A stretch of 36,456 nucleotides of DNA from Candidatus Choladousia intestinigallinarum (GTDB lineage: Bacteria; Bacillota; Clostridia; Lachnospirales; Lachnospiraceae): positions 1 through 36,456 of the forward strand of contig DVGR01000205.1 of assembly GCA_018712605.1 (NCBI GenBank), in the 5' to 3' direction. The notes beneath the pieces were generated by a model that ran no database searches, was not told the DNA's origin, and saw only the letters and a list, made by a program, of their open reading frames with translations. Both the position numbers and the translations under genes were made by a program. Shown here one piece after another: positions 7,843 to 15,761 of this stretch. Every line of letters starts with the position of its first letter. The first letter of the stretch is position 1.

Positions 7843-8118
7843 TTATTCGTTTACTAAATCCTTCAGTGCCTTGCCGGCTTTAAACTTCGGAGTCTTGGAA
7901 GCTGCGATCACCATGGTCTCGCCCGTCTGAGGATTTCTTCCCTCTCTGGCTGCTCTCTCTGATGTCTCAAATGTTCCGAAGCCTACCAGCTGAACCTTTT
8001 CTCCATTTTTCAACTGTTCTGCAACAACATCCACAAATGCTTTCAATGCCTTCTCAGCATCTTTTCTGGATAATTCTGTCTTCTCTGCGATTGCAGCAAT
8101 TAATTCTGTCTTGTTCAT
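7843..8118 (-). CDS. hup: HU-family DNA-binding protein
   Basis: HU is the abundant nucleoid protein that bends DNA as a dimer. The 91 residues begin [20 protein letters not shown] and contain the beta-arm signature [18 protein letters not shown] at about 47-64, then a conserved C-terminal helix. Length is standard. GAGGAGG lies about 9 bases upstream of ATG. The gene has its own promoter overlapping the end of mazG and its own terminator. Confidence 0.97.
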   Translation of the reverse strand: MNKTELIAAIAEKTELSRKDAEKALKAFVDVVAEQLKNGEKVQLVGFGTFETSERAAREGRNPQTGETMVIAASKTPKFKAGKALKDLVNE

Positions 8119-8220
8119 GGCTAAATTCCTCCTCTGGATTTATTTCTATCCTTATTCATCTTTTAGCAGATTTTCTGCCGCTGTGAACCTATTTTCTCAT
8201 TCAAATAAGCCCTGGTATTA

Positions 8221-8249
8221 TTTATATAATGCAACAGGTCTTTTGTCAA
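8221..8249 (-). promoter_or_regulatory. Sigma-A promoter of hup
   Basis: The minus strand has a perfect TTGACA, 17 bases, and TATAAA. The TGA stop codon of mazG lies inside the -35 hexamer. The predicted leader is about 95 bases and includes a small GCAGA/TCTGC hairpin. Confidence 0.75.
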
Positions 8250-8749
8250 GGAATTTCCGAAGAAGATCTCTTCAGGTTCTCAATTACCTGCTCCGCCGCC
8301 CGGGAAAAAGCCTCTTTTTCCATCTTTTCCCACCCAGGAGGCTTCTCGGCCTTCTCCATCCGCTTAATCTCATCCCACTGTCCCGGCACTTCCTCTATGG
8401 AGGAATGTTCGCTGCTGAACACATGGGGATGACGCCGAACCATCTTCCTGGAAATGCCTTCAATCACATCCTCAATCGTAAACAATCCTTCTTCTTCCGC
8501 AATCTGGGACAGAAGCACTACCTGCAGCAGCACATCCCCCAGCTCTTCACAGAGATTCTCCGGGCTGCCCGTAGTCTTATACAGGTCAATCCCGGCAATC
8601 GCTTCTGTCATCTCGTTTATCATACAGGGTTTCAGACTCTCCATCGTCTGGGCTTTGTCCCAGGGGCAGCCGTCCCTGCCCCTGAGTCTTGCCACGATTC
8701 CCCTGAATTTCTCAAAAACTGAAACCTGTGTTTCGTATTCCTGATTCAT
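8246..8749 (-). CDS. mazG: MazG-family nucleotide pyrophosphohydrolase, single domain
   Basis: MazG enzymes hydrolyse NTPs/dNTPs to monophosphates and pyrophosphate. The protein has one MazG domain: CPWDKAQTMESLKPCMINEM at about 28-47 and the metal-binding CEELGDVLLQVVLL near 68-81. It is 167 residues long. Bacillus YabN has an extra N-terminal methylase-like domain and E. coli MazG has two MazG domains; neither is present here. Start and pgcA stop overlap as TAATG, indicating a co-translated pair. It lies upstream of hup as in Bacillus mazG-rqcP-yabPQ. Confidence 0.92.
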   Translation of the reverse strand: MNQEYETQVSVFEKFRGIVARLRGRDGCPWDKAQTMESLKPCMINEMTEAIAGIDLYKTTGSPENLCEELGDVLLQVVLLSQIAEEEGLFTIEDVIEGISRKMVRRHPHVFSSEHSSIEEVPGQWDEIKRMEKAEKPPGWEKMEKEAFSRAAEQVIENLKRSSSEIP

Positions 8750-10485
8750 TAGAGCATCCCGTTAATCATCTCGAGAACCTGCGCTCCCAGAGCCTGGGAT
8801 TTCGCATCCGCATCCTCCAGGGAGGTTCCCTTAATCCCATAGTAGAATTTTACCTTGGGCTCTGTACCGGAAGGTCTCACGCAGAGCCATGCGTCATCCG
8901 TCAGGTCATAGTAAAGTACGTTGGATGACGGGAGACCCGTGGGCTTCACTTCCCCAGTAGCCGTATCCTGGATCGTATCTGCCTTGTAATCCCGCACGGA
9001 GGTCACCTTATAGCCGCCGATCTCGGCAGGAGGATTCTTCCTGAGGGTATCCATGATCTCCTGGATCTTCTGGAGTCCCTCGATCCCCTTCAGGGTGATG
9101 GATTTAATGTCGTCTTTATAATAGCCATATCTCTCGTAGAGCTCAATCATAGCATCCCACAAGGTTTTTCCCTGAGCCTTATAGAAGGCAGCCGCCTCCG
9201 CCAGGGCCATGGAAGCCACGATGGCGTCTTTATCCCGGGCATGTGTGCCGATCAGACACCCATAGCTTTCCTCAAATCCGAAAAGATATGTGCCTTTTCC
9301 GGTTTTTTCAAAATTAAGGATCTGCTGGCCGATATATTTGAATCCAGTGAGTACCTCGATTAAGCCTGTCCCGTAATATTTCGCAATGGCGTCCGCCATA
9401 TTGGTGGTAACAATGGTCTTAATCAGCACGCCGTCCTCCGGAAGTCCCTGCAGCGCTTTCTTCTGTCCGATCTCATAATCCGCCAGCAGGCATCCTGACA
9501 TATTTCCCGTAAGGGTATGGTATTCTCCAGTCTTGCTGTCCTTTACTCTCACGCCCAGGCGGTCCGCATCAGGATCCGTCGCCAGCACCAGGTCCGCATC
9601 GATCTCTTTAGCCAGCTTCAATCCCAGGTCAAAGGCTTCATCCGCTTCAGGATTGGGATAGCTTACAGTGGGGAATTCCCCGTCCGGCAGCTCCTGCTCC
9701 TTCACAACGTGGACATTCTCAAAGCCAAGCTCAGAGAGAACCCGTCTCACCGGTATGTTTCCGGTTCCGTGGAGGGGTGTATATACAATGTTCAGATTCT
9801 TGCTCTCCGCAGCAATAGCTTCGGGATGGAGCACCAGGCTCTTCAGTTCCCCGATAAAAGCGTCGTCCACTTTAGCGCCGATTACTTCATAAAGCCCTGC
9901 CTCCATGGCAGCAGCCTTGTCCATGGTCTTGGCAGCCGTATAGCCCGGCACCTTCTTCACCTCTGCCATGATTCCTGTGTCATGGGGCGGCGTGATCTGG
10001 GCGCCGTCCTCCCAGTATACCTTGTATCCATTATACTCAGGCGGATTGTGGCTGGCTGTGATGTTGATGCCCGCCGTACACCCAAGCATACGCACTGCAA
10101 AAGAAAGCTCCGGCGTGGGACGAAGAGATTCAAATACATAAGCTTTAATTCCGTTGGCCGCCAGGCAAAGAGCCGCAAAATCCGCAAATTCCGGGGACAT
10201 CCTTCTGGAATCATAGGCGATTGCCACGCCCTGATCCTTCCGTCCCAGAGAAAAGATATAATTAGCAAGGCCCTGGGTAGCTCTCTGCACCACATACTGG
10301 TTCATACGGTTCGTGCCCGCTCCGATAATCCCTCTCAGGCCTGCGGTTCCAAACTCCAGCTCCGTGTAAAACCTTTCCCGGATCTCTCCTTCATCCTCTG
10401 CGATCCCCCGCAGTTCTTCTTTGGTTGCCTCGTCAAAATACGGATCCTCCAGCCATTCTTCGTACGCTTTCCTATAGTTCTCCAT
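8749..10485 (-). CDS. pgcA: Phosphoglucomutase/phosphomannomutase (PgcA type)
   Basis: This enzyme interconverts glucose 1-phosphate and glucose 6-phosphate through a phosphoserine. The 578 residues are typical of the Firmicutes alpha-phosphoglucomutase. The catalytic serine loop is TASHNPPEYNGYKVY at about 143-157. The metal loop is ATDPDADRLGV near 306, the sugar loop FGFEESYGCL near 401 and the phosphate loop CVRPSGTEPKVKFY near 537. AGGAGG precedes ATG by 8 bases. It would supply glucose 6-phosphate from the galactose route encoded at 25815-28532. Confidence 0.96.
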   Translation of the reverse strand: MENYRKAYEEWLEDPYFDEATKEELRGIAEDEGEIRERFYTELEFGTAGLRGIIGAGTNRMNQYVVQRATQGLANYIFSLGRKDQGVAIAYDSRRMSPEFADFAALCLAANGIKAYVFESLRPTPELSFAVRMLGCTAGINITASHNPPEYNGYKVYWEDGAQITPPHDTGIMAEVKKVPGYTAAKTMDKAAAMEAGLYEVIGAKVDDAFIGELKSLVLHPEAIAAESKNLNIVYTPLHGTGNIPVRRVLSELGFENVHVVKEQELPDGEFPTVSYPNPEADEAFDLGLKLAKEIDADLVLATDPDADRLGVRVKDSKTGEYHTLTGNMSGCLLADYEIGQKKALQGLPEDGVLIKTIVTTNMADAIAKYYGTGLIEVLTGFKYIGQQILNFEKTGKGTYLFGFEESYGCLIGTHARDKDAIVASMALAEAAAFYKAQGKTLWDAMIELYERYGYYKDDIKSITLKGIEGLQKIQEIMDTLRKNPPAEIGGYKVTSVRDYKADTIQDTATGEVKPTGLPSSNVLYYDLTDDAWLCVRPSGTEPKVKFYYGIKGTSLEDADAKSQALGAQVLEMINGML

Positions 10486-10526
10486 CTTTCACCCTCCTGT
10501 TACGTGTTATATGAACGATATAGGTA

Positions 10527-10532
10527 ATTATA
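10527..10532 (-). promoter_or_regulatory. Possible -10 element of pgcA
   Basis: A perfect TATAAT lies on the minus strand about 40 bases upstream of the pgcA start. The expected -35 position holds only TTTCCT; a TTGACA further upstream is too distant. It is offered as a weak promoter call. Confidence 0.3.
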
Positions 10533-10577
10533 TACTATCCGATGAAAAAAGGAAACTGCAATTCCAGCATTTTGTCA

Positions 10578-10757
10578 AAAATTTAGCAACAGTTCAGCCA
10601 TCCGGTATGACACGGGATGATTTATGCTCGCATAAAAATCAGACCGTGCCACACCGGATGAGCTGAGCGCCCGAAGATGAGCAAAACAGCGGCGGCAGCC
10701 GCAATTAGCACGGAGTGCGGTTTTGCGAATGGCGCGGGCTGAACTGTTACAAAATTT
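10578..10757. repeat. Large palindromic intergenic repeat, copy A
   Basis: About 180 bases are bounded by an inverted repeat of roughly 20 bases: AACAGTTCAGCC at 10588-10599 faces GGCTGAACTGTT at 10737-10748, and the AAATTT flanks also match. Inside, ATCCGGTATGACACGG (about 10599-10614) pairs with ACCGTGCCACACCGGAT (10643-10659). Short stems GCGGC/GCCGC and GCAC/GTGC follow, then GCAAAAC/GTTTTGC. The whole can fold as a branched cruciform. A 30-base portion recurs at 18248-18278. It carries no ORF and lies between the AICAR transformylase and pgcA genes. Confidence 0.75.
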
Positions 10758-10781
10758 ACAGCCAAATCGAAGGTCTCAAAC

Positions 10782-11960
10782 TCAGTGATGGAACAGCCGG
10801 ATGCCCGTAAATGCCATCGCCATTTGGTATTTATTGCAGGTGTCAATTACATCCTGGTCTCTCACAGATCCTCCCGGCTGGGCGATGTAGCACACTCCGC
10901 TCTTGCGGGCTCTCTCAATATTATCACTGAAGGGGAAGAACGCATCTGAGCCAAGGGTCACCTCTGTCATCCCAGACAGCCACTCCTTCTTTTCCGCCTC
11001 CGTAAACACCTCTGGCTTCCTGGTAAATACCTTCTCCCAGGCTCCGTCCGCCAGCACATCCATGTACTCGGCCCCAATATACACGTCAATAGCATTGTCT
11101 CTCTCAGCCCTGGTGATATGTTCTGAGAAGGGAAGCTCCATAACCTTGGGGCACTGGCGCAGATACCAATTATCCGCCTTCTGGCCGGCCAGACGGGTGC
11201 AGTGTACTCTGGACTGCTGTCCGGCGCCGATCCCAATGGCCTGGCCGTCCTTTACGTAGCATACAGAATTAGACTGGGTATACTTCAGTGTAATCAGGGC
11301 AATCTTGAGATCCCTGAGCGCTTCCGGTGAAACTTCTTTTTTCTCTGTGACAAAATTGGAGAGAAGGGCGTCGTCAATTTTCAGATCCTGGCGTCCCTGC
11401 TCAAAGGTGATGCCGTACACCTGCTTATGCTCCAGGGATTCCGGCACATAGGATTCGTCAATCTGGATTACGTTATAATTTCCTTTCTTCTTCTGTCCCA
11501 GGATCTCCAGAGCCTCCTCCGTGTAGCCCGGCGCGATCACGCCGTCTGAAACCTCCCGTTTAATCAGCATGGCCGTATCCTTGTCGCATACGTCTGACAG
11601 GGCGATAAAATCACCGAAAGAGGACATTCTGTCGGCTCCTCGGGCTCTGGCATAAGCGCAGGCCAGGGGTGAGAGTTCTCCCAGGTCGTCCACCCAGTAA
11701 ATCTTAGCCAGGGTTTCCGTAAGAGGAAGTCCCACTGCCGCTCCTGCCGGCGAAACGTGCTTAAAGGAGGTGGCTGCCGGAAGCCCCGTCGCCTCCTTCA
11801 GCTCTTTTACAAGCTGCCAGCCATTAAAGGCGTCCAGGAAATTAATATATCCGGGCCTGCCGGAAAGCACCTGGATGGGAAGCTCACTTCCGTCCGCCAT
11901 ATAAATGCGGGAAGGCTTCTGATTGGGGTTGCAGCCGTATTTTAACTGTAATTCTTTCAT
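10782..11960 (-). CDS. purH: Stand-alone AICAR formyltransferase (PurH C-terminal-type domain)
   Basis: The enzyme transfers a formyl group from 10-formyl-THF to AICAR (ZMP), the penultimate step to IMP. The 392 residues cover only the AICAR transformylase fold; the N-terminal IMP cyclohydrolase domain of ordinary bifunctional PurH is absent. The Lys-His active-site segment SFKHVSPAGAA is at about 66-76. CYVKDGQAIGIGAGQQSRVH near 251 and AFFPFSDNIERA near 340 are further family signatures. It lies 15 bases after purO in one operon under the ZTP riboswitch, so the missing activity is supplied next door. Confidence 0.93.
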   Translation of the reverse strand: MKELQLKYGCNPNQKPSRIYMADGSELPIQVLSGRPGYINFLDAFNGWQLVKELKEATGLPAATSFKHVSPAGAAVGLPLTETLAKIYWVDDLGELSPLACAYARARGADRMSSFGDFIALSDVCDKDTAMLIKREVSDGVIAPGYTEEALEILGQKKKGNYNVIQIDESYVPESLEHKQVYGITFEQGRQDLKIDDALLSNFVTEKKEVSPEALRDLKIALITLKYTQSNSVCYVKDGQAIGIGAGQQSRVHCTRLAGQKADNWYLRQCPKVMELPFSEHITRAERDNAIDVYIGAEYMDVLADGAWEKVFTRKPEVFTEAEKKEWLSGMTEVTLGSDAFFPFSDNIERARKSGVCYIAQPGGSVRDQDVIDTCNKYQMAMAFTGIRLFHH

Positions 11961-11975
11961 TCCTGTTCTCCTCTC

Positions 11976-12689
11976 TCACTGATTCTTATTCATGATCTTG
12001 GTTTCATACTTTCCTGTTTCCAGGTCGATATACCGCACAAACAGAGAAACCTTGTTCTCCTCATTCAGGCTTTCCCAGAGCATCTTTGTGAAGCCTTCGC
12101 AGTCCTCCGTGATCTCCACCAGCTTGGGCTCTCCCTCAAAGCTTGGGAGGGGATTCCCATCTCCCTGGTAGGTATGGATAAAGCGTCCTTCCCCTGGATG
12201 GGGAGCGTCATAAGAGAAGGTATACCGCAGACATTCATCCGGCCTGCCGCTGCTGCTCTTTAAAATAGACATCTCATAAAAGCACTGCCCGTCTTCCACC
12301 ATAACCACCCCGGAAATCCTGGGGGTATAATTGGGGGCATCCGGCTCAAATTCACGGCTCTCAAGAGAGGCGGCAAAGCTCTTTCCCTGGCTCATGCCCT
12401 CATAGACCGTATCTGTCTGATCCCCATTTGTCACAATGGTTCGATTTCCCAGGACACGGACCGGCGCATAAATAATCAGGCTTGGATCTGTCAGCTTGGA
12501 AGGATCGTATGCCTGGGTGCGGATTCCCTGTCCATCCTCAACAAATATACGGTTTCTGCTGTTTTCGCTTCTTCCCATAATGAAATACGCCGTCACAGCC
12601 TTCTTGCCATCCATGCTCCTTCCGATCACAATTCCTCTTCCTGGGTAGCTGATTTCCTGCAGTTCTTTTTCCAAAGAAATTTTCTTCAT
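11976..12689 (-). CDS. purO: IMP cyclohydrolase, PurO-like
   Basis: The product resembles the IMP_cyclohyd (archaeal PurO-type) family, which closes the ring of FAICAR to form IMP. Recognised segments are YPGRGIVIGRS near 14-24, AYFIMGRSENSRNR near 33-46 and RYTFSYDAPHPGEGRF near 153-168. The ATG at 12689 (237 residues) was chosen over the longer track start because AAAGGAGA lies 7 bases upstream and the family homology begins there. It is first in the operon with the AICAR transformylase, and the riboswitch leader supports the purine role. Confidence 0.88.
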   Translation of the reverse strand: MKKISLEKELQEISYPGRGIVIGRSMDGKKAVTAYFIMGRSENSRNRIFVEDGQGIRTQAYDPSKLTDPSLIIYAPVRVLGNRTIVTNGDQTDTVYEGMSQGKSFAASLESREFEPDAPNYTPRISGVVMVEDGQCFYEMSILKSSSGRPDECLRYTFSYDAPHPGEGRFIHTYQGDGNPLPSFEGEPKLVEITEDCEGFTKMLWESLNEENKVSLFVRYIDLETGKYETKIMNKNQ

Positions 12690-12781
12690 CTGCACTTCTC
12701 CTTTCCTCTTAGCGCCGTTTCTTTCGCCCAAAACTGAACTTTTCTTGTCCGCCGCAGTGCGATTCTTACTCTATCAAAACA

Positions 12782-12822
12782 AAAAAAGACCATCCTCCGG
12801 ACTCTCTTTTGCCCAGACGGTC
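12782..12822 (-). terminator. Riboswitch-controlled terminator before purO
   Basis: On the minus strand GACCGTC pairs with GATGGTC, extended by partial GC pairing, and is followed by TTTTTTT. The left arm is the 3' conserved part of the ZTP aptamer, so ligand binding and terminator formation exclude each other. Confidence 0.8.
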
Positions 12823-12882
12823 GGCCTCTCATACGCTGCACTTCCTGTGGTCACTTCCACTTCCGTCAGTCATGCAGCTTCC
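12811..12882 (-). promoter_or_regulatory. ZTP (pfl) riboswitch aptamer
   Basis: The minus strand shows the conserved pfl-motif blocks in order: P1 GCTGCA, then TGACTGACGGAAGTGG, a hairpin GTGG/CCAC, GGAAG, the closing TGCAGC and the 3' block GCCGACCGTCTGGGC. I recognise this arrangement from clostridial ZTP riboswitches located before purH. ZTP/ZMP binding would prevent the overlapping terminator and switch on purO and the AICAR transformylase, the enzymes that consume ZMP. Confidence 0.9.
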
Positions 12883-12883
12883 T

Positions 12884-12912
12884 ACACCATATCATTCTTT
12901 TCACAAAAAATC
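12884..12912 (-). promoter_or_regulatory. Sigma-A promoter of the purO-purH operon
   Basis: The minus strand has TTGATT, 17 bases, TATGGT just upstream of the ZTP aptamer. Position and spacing are right for a riboswitch leader starting a few bases before P1. Confidence 0.65.
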
Positions 12913-12947
12913 AATCCCTAATTTTTTCACGGCTCTTCAGCCATCCC

Positions 12948-13003
12948 AAAAATGGCAAATCGGACTGTGCAAATTTACTTGCAGCAGGCTGATTTGCCAT
13001 TTT
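12948..13003 (-). terminator. Terminator of the ABC-class ATPase gene
   Basis: A perfect 13-bp stem (AAAATGGCAAATC/GATTTGCCATTTT) encloses a smaller TGCAA/TTGCA hairpin. It ends in TTTTT on the minus strand, 14 bases after the ATPase stop codon. Confidence 0.75.
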
Positions 13004-13016
13004 GAATACGGAGGGG

Positions 13017-14669
13017 TTAGATCATCCTGTATCTCTGCAGGCAGGCCAGAATCTCCTGTACCCGGACTGCCGCCGGAGCTCCGGCCCCATAATTTCTTGG
13101 CACCATGGAAAGGAGCCCTTCCTTTCGGATCTTCTCTCCTGCCAGAACCGCCAGCTCCGCCGCCGTCCTCTTTCCGTTTGCCGACCGCTCTAAAAGCCAG
13201 GGGACGATATAGGCTAAAGCCGCAGTCTGGGTCTCATCCACAATCTGCTCCAGATATCTTAAATCCACTTCCGTCTTGTCAAAGCTCAGAGTATCCCATC
13301 CGTGGACTCTGGCTTTTTCAATCCGTTTTGCCGGAACAGGCTTCTTTACCCAGTTTCTTTCCTCAGCCTTTCCCTGGGTCACTTCTTCCGCAAGGGTCCT
13401 GGCTTTCTCCGTCACATCCTTCGCCACATAGCAGTCCATCTGGATCACTGTATCCGCCACGGACAGATAAGCCCCAGAGCTTCCTGCCACCAGCACCGTG
13501 GAAACCCCCAGATCCTGGTACAGGCTTCGGATAAAACGGATAAAGGGAGTGATGGGTTCCTTCTTATCCTCCACCAGCCGGGCCATCCTATCGTCCCGGA
13601 CCATAAAATTGGTGGCGGAGGTGTCTTCGTCAATCAAAAGCACCTGACTGCCGCAGGCCAGGGCCTCCACAGTATTGGCCGCCTGGGAGGTGCTCCCGCT
13701 GGCGTTCTCCGTCACAAAATTCCTGGTATCCGTGCCGCTGGGGAGATTGCTGATAAACATAGAGATATCTACCTGATGAATGCATCTGCCCTCTTCTGCC
13801 CTCAGTTTGAAGGCAGTCTCATCCGTGATCACGTACTCCCGTCCGTCTCCCTGAATGTGGTTGTAAACTCCCCTTTCCACAGCCTTCAGAAGCGTGGATT
13901 TCCCGTGGTAGCCGCCGCCCACGATCACTGTAATGCCCTTTTTTATCCCCATTCCCCGGACAGGCCCCCGGTGAGGAAGCTGCAGGGTTACCGCCGTGCT
14001 GTCAGGGCTTTTAAAAGGAACGGCGGCCTTCATGGGCTTCTGGGAAATTCCGCTCTCTCTGGGAAGGACAGAGCCGTCTGCCACGAAGGCTGCCAGCCCC
14101 TGCTTCTTAAGCTCTTCCCGGATATACTGCTGGTCGTCCGCCAGTGCCGTCGCCTCATCCAGCTCCTTTTTCATACCGGGCCCGAAGACAAAGGTTCTTC
14201 TGGCCGCCTCCGGCAGGAACCCAAATAGGATCTGCTCCAGCTCTCCGGCGGCAATGGTCCTCCCATAAGCAGGAAACCCTACTTCCAGGCGCACTTCCAC
14301 TGTCTTTAAGGAGAGAAGCACCGCTGTCCGCTCCAGAACCTCCTGGCCTGTGCGGCAGGCCGTAACCATTCCGCTCTTTCCAGAACCCCTGCGCTCCTGG
14401 CCTCCGCTCCTTAAATTTCTGTGGAGGCGCCGCAGGAGATAATCCTCCGCAGCCGCTTTCCTGTGACGGCTTTCAAAATACTCCGCCGGTATGCTGTTTT
14501 TATACAGCAGGCGCACTCTGGAGGGAGTTGCGAAAGGATCGCCCTGCACATGGTCAATGCACAGTATGTAGGCTCCGAAGCTGTATTCCCCCTCCAGTGT
14601 CTTGTAGGCTTTGTAGCCCTTGTGGTCAATCTGTTTTAACTGTCTCTTTAATTCGTCCTGGGTCTTCAT
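13017..14669 (-). CDS. Predicted ATPase of the ABC class (P-loop, single polypeptide)
   Basis: I recognise this as the uncharacterised ABC_ATPase family (COG3044 type). It has 550 residues, no membrane span and no transporter partner nearby. An N-terminal domain contains the family segment YILCIDHVQGDPFATPSR at about 34-51. The Walker A loop is GGGYHGKST near 252-260, Walker B is QVLLIDEDTSATNFMVRD near 337-354 and a switch segment is VLVAGSSGAYL. The substrate is unknown in the literature I know. It ends at its own terminator, and 34 bases separate it from the upstream oxidoreductase gene. Nothing in the neighbourhood fixes its function. Confidence 0.85.
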   Translation of the reverse strand: MKTQDELKRQLKQIDHKGYKAYKTLEGEYSFGAYILCIDHVQGDPFATPSRVRLLYKNSIPAEYFESRHRKAAAEDYLLRRLHRNLRSGGQERRGSGKSGMVTACRTGQEVLERTAVLLSLKTVEVRLEVGFPAYGRTIAAGELEQILFGFLPEAARRTFVFGPGMKKELDEATALADDQQYIREELKKQGLAAFVADGSVLPRESGISQKPMKAAVPFKSPDSTAVTLQLPHRGPVRGMGIKKGITVIVGGGYHGKSTLLKAVERGVYNHIQGDGREYVITDETAFKLRAEEGRCIHQVDISMFISNLPSGTDTRNFVTENASGSTSQAANTVEALACGSQVLLIDEDTSATNFMVRDDRMARLVEDKKEPITPFIRFIRSLYQDLGVSTVLVAGSSGAYLSVADTVIQMDCYVAKDVTEKARTLAEEVTQGKAEERNWVKKPVPAKRIEKARVHGWDTLSFDKTEVDLRYLEQIVDETQTAALAYIVPWLLERSANGKRTAAELAVLAGEKIRKEGLLSMVPRNYGAGAPAAVRVQEILACLQRYRMI

Positions 14670-14703
14670 ATTCTTTCCGTCCTTTTCTGTTCTGCCTTAG
14701 GAA

Positions 14704-15666
14704 TCAGTTTCCCCACTCCCGGCGAATCCGGTCTAAAAGCTCCATCACATACAGGGTATGGGCATGGGGCATCTCCGGGCACTCAAGCTTTCCCTCTGCC
14801 AGGGCCCGCCTGCAGGCCAGCAGCTCATATTCATACCCGGTGATTTGTTCCGGCCGTTCGATGGTCTCCTGCAGCCGGTATTCATTGTCATAAATTCTGA
14901 AGCGCTCAAAATTATTAATATTGTCCACTTCCAGGTAGCCTTCTGTGCCGTAGATCACTCCCCGGCGGTCTGTCACCGCCTGCATAGTGGAAAACAGTCC
15001 GGCTGAAACTCCGCCTGGATAGACAAAATTCAGAAATTCCTGTTTGTCCACCCCTGTGTCATGGGGAACCATGGAGGATGTGATCTCCTGGATCTCATCT
15101 CCCAGAACCCAAGTGGCAAAATTTATGGTATACACCCCCAAATCCAGCAGGGCACCTCCTGCCAATTCCGGTCTGACCATCCGCTCCACGTGCATCAGAG
15201 AATACCCCAAATTGGCCGTAAGGCCCACGATCTCCCCGATCCTTCCCTGGGAAAGAATCTCCTTCAGCTTAAAGGACATAGGCATATACCGTACCCACAT
15301 AGCCTCAGTGATGAAGACTCCCTTCTCAGCGGCAAACTGGATCAGCGCTTTCGCCTCCACCGCATTCTCTGTAAAAGCCTTCTCGCACAGTACGGGCCTT
15401 CCATGCTCAATGCACAGCTTTGCATGCTGATAGTGATGAGAATGGGGCGTGGCCACATAGATCAGATCCACATTTTCATCCGCCGCCAGCTCTTCGTAGC
15501 TTCCGTATGCTTTCTGCGCTCCATATGTATCCGCAAACTTCCTGGCCTTTTCATATTCCCTGGCCGCCACTGCATAAAGGACTACCTCATCCATCTCCCT
15601 TACCGTAGTCGCCATAGTGGCGCCGATTGCCCCGGCGCCCAGAATCCCTAATCTTAATTTGTCCAT
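14704..15666 (-). CDS. Gfo/Idh/MocA family NAD(P)-dependent oxidoreductase
   Basis: The 320-residue product has the N-terminal Rossmann motif LGILGAGAIGATM (about 5-17). The catalytic-lysine loop is CEKAFTENAVEA near 93, with the signature EAMWVRYMP near 120. These enzymes oxidise or reduce sugars or trans-dihydrodiols; the specific substrate cannot be read. The track ORF begins 84 codons earlier, but that extension has no family similarity. ATG at 15666 has GGGAGG 6 bases upstream and starts exactly at the fold. It lies upstream of the ABC-class ATPase on the same strand. Confidence 0.9.
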   Translation of the reverse strand: MDKLRLGILGAGAIGATMATTVREMDEVVLYAVAAREYEKARKFADTYGAQKAYGSYEELAADENVDLIYVATPHSHHYQHAKLCIEHGRPVLCEKAFTENAVEAKALIQFAAEKGVFITEAMWVRYMPMSFKLKEILSQGRIGEIVGLTANLGYSLMHVERMVRPELAGGALLDLGVYTINFATWVLGDEIQEITSSMVPHDTGVDKQEFLNFVYPGGVSAGLFSTMQAVTDRRGVIYGTEGYLEVDNINNFERFRIYDNEYRLQETIERPEQITGYEYELLACRRALAEGKLECPEMPHAHTLYVMELLDRIRREWGN

Positions 15667-15735
15667 CTTTCGCCTCCCAAATACAGCCGTTTGTTTTTCT
15701 ACTGGAAAGTCTAACGTATCTGCCCAGGAAATGCA

Positions 15736-15761
15736 AGAAAAAAAGGGCGGCCCAGGCCGCC
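15736..15761 (-). terminator. Terminator of the spoVA genes
   Basis: A GGCGGCC/GGCCGCC stem with a two-base loop begins at the spoVAB stop codon and is followed by CTTTTTTT on the minus strand. It cuts off spoVA transcription before the oxidoreductase gene. Confidence 0.88.

Noticed and set aside
9517-10527. 336-aa plus-strand ORF opposite pgcA
   Set aside because: It lies antisense to a clear phosphoglucomutase gene; the residue pattern is typical of shadow frames.
10622-10846. 74-aa minus-strand ORF over the palindromic element
   Set aside because: It overlaps the end of the AICAR transformylase gene and the inverted repeats; no ribosome binding site is seen.
12936-12946. Possible third copy of the palindromic repeat (ttcagccatcc)
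   Set aside because: Only 11 bases match and no closing inverted repeat of the same sort is present; it may be chance.
13302-14228. 308-aa plus-strand ORF opposite the ABC-class ATPase
   Set aside because: It is antisense to a gene with intact Walker motifs and has no family similarity or start signal.
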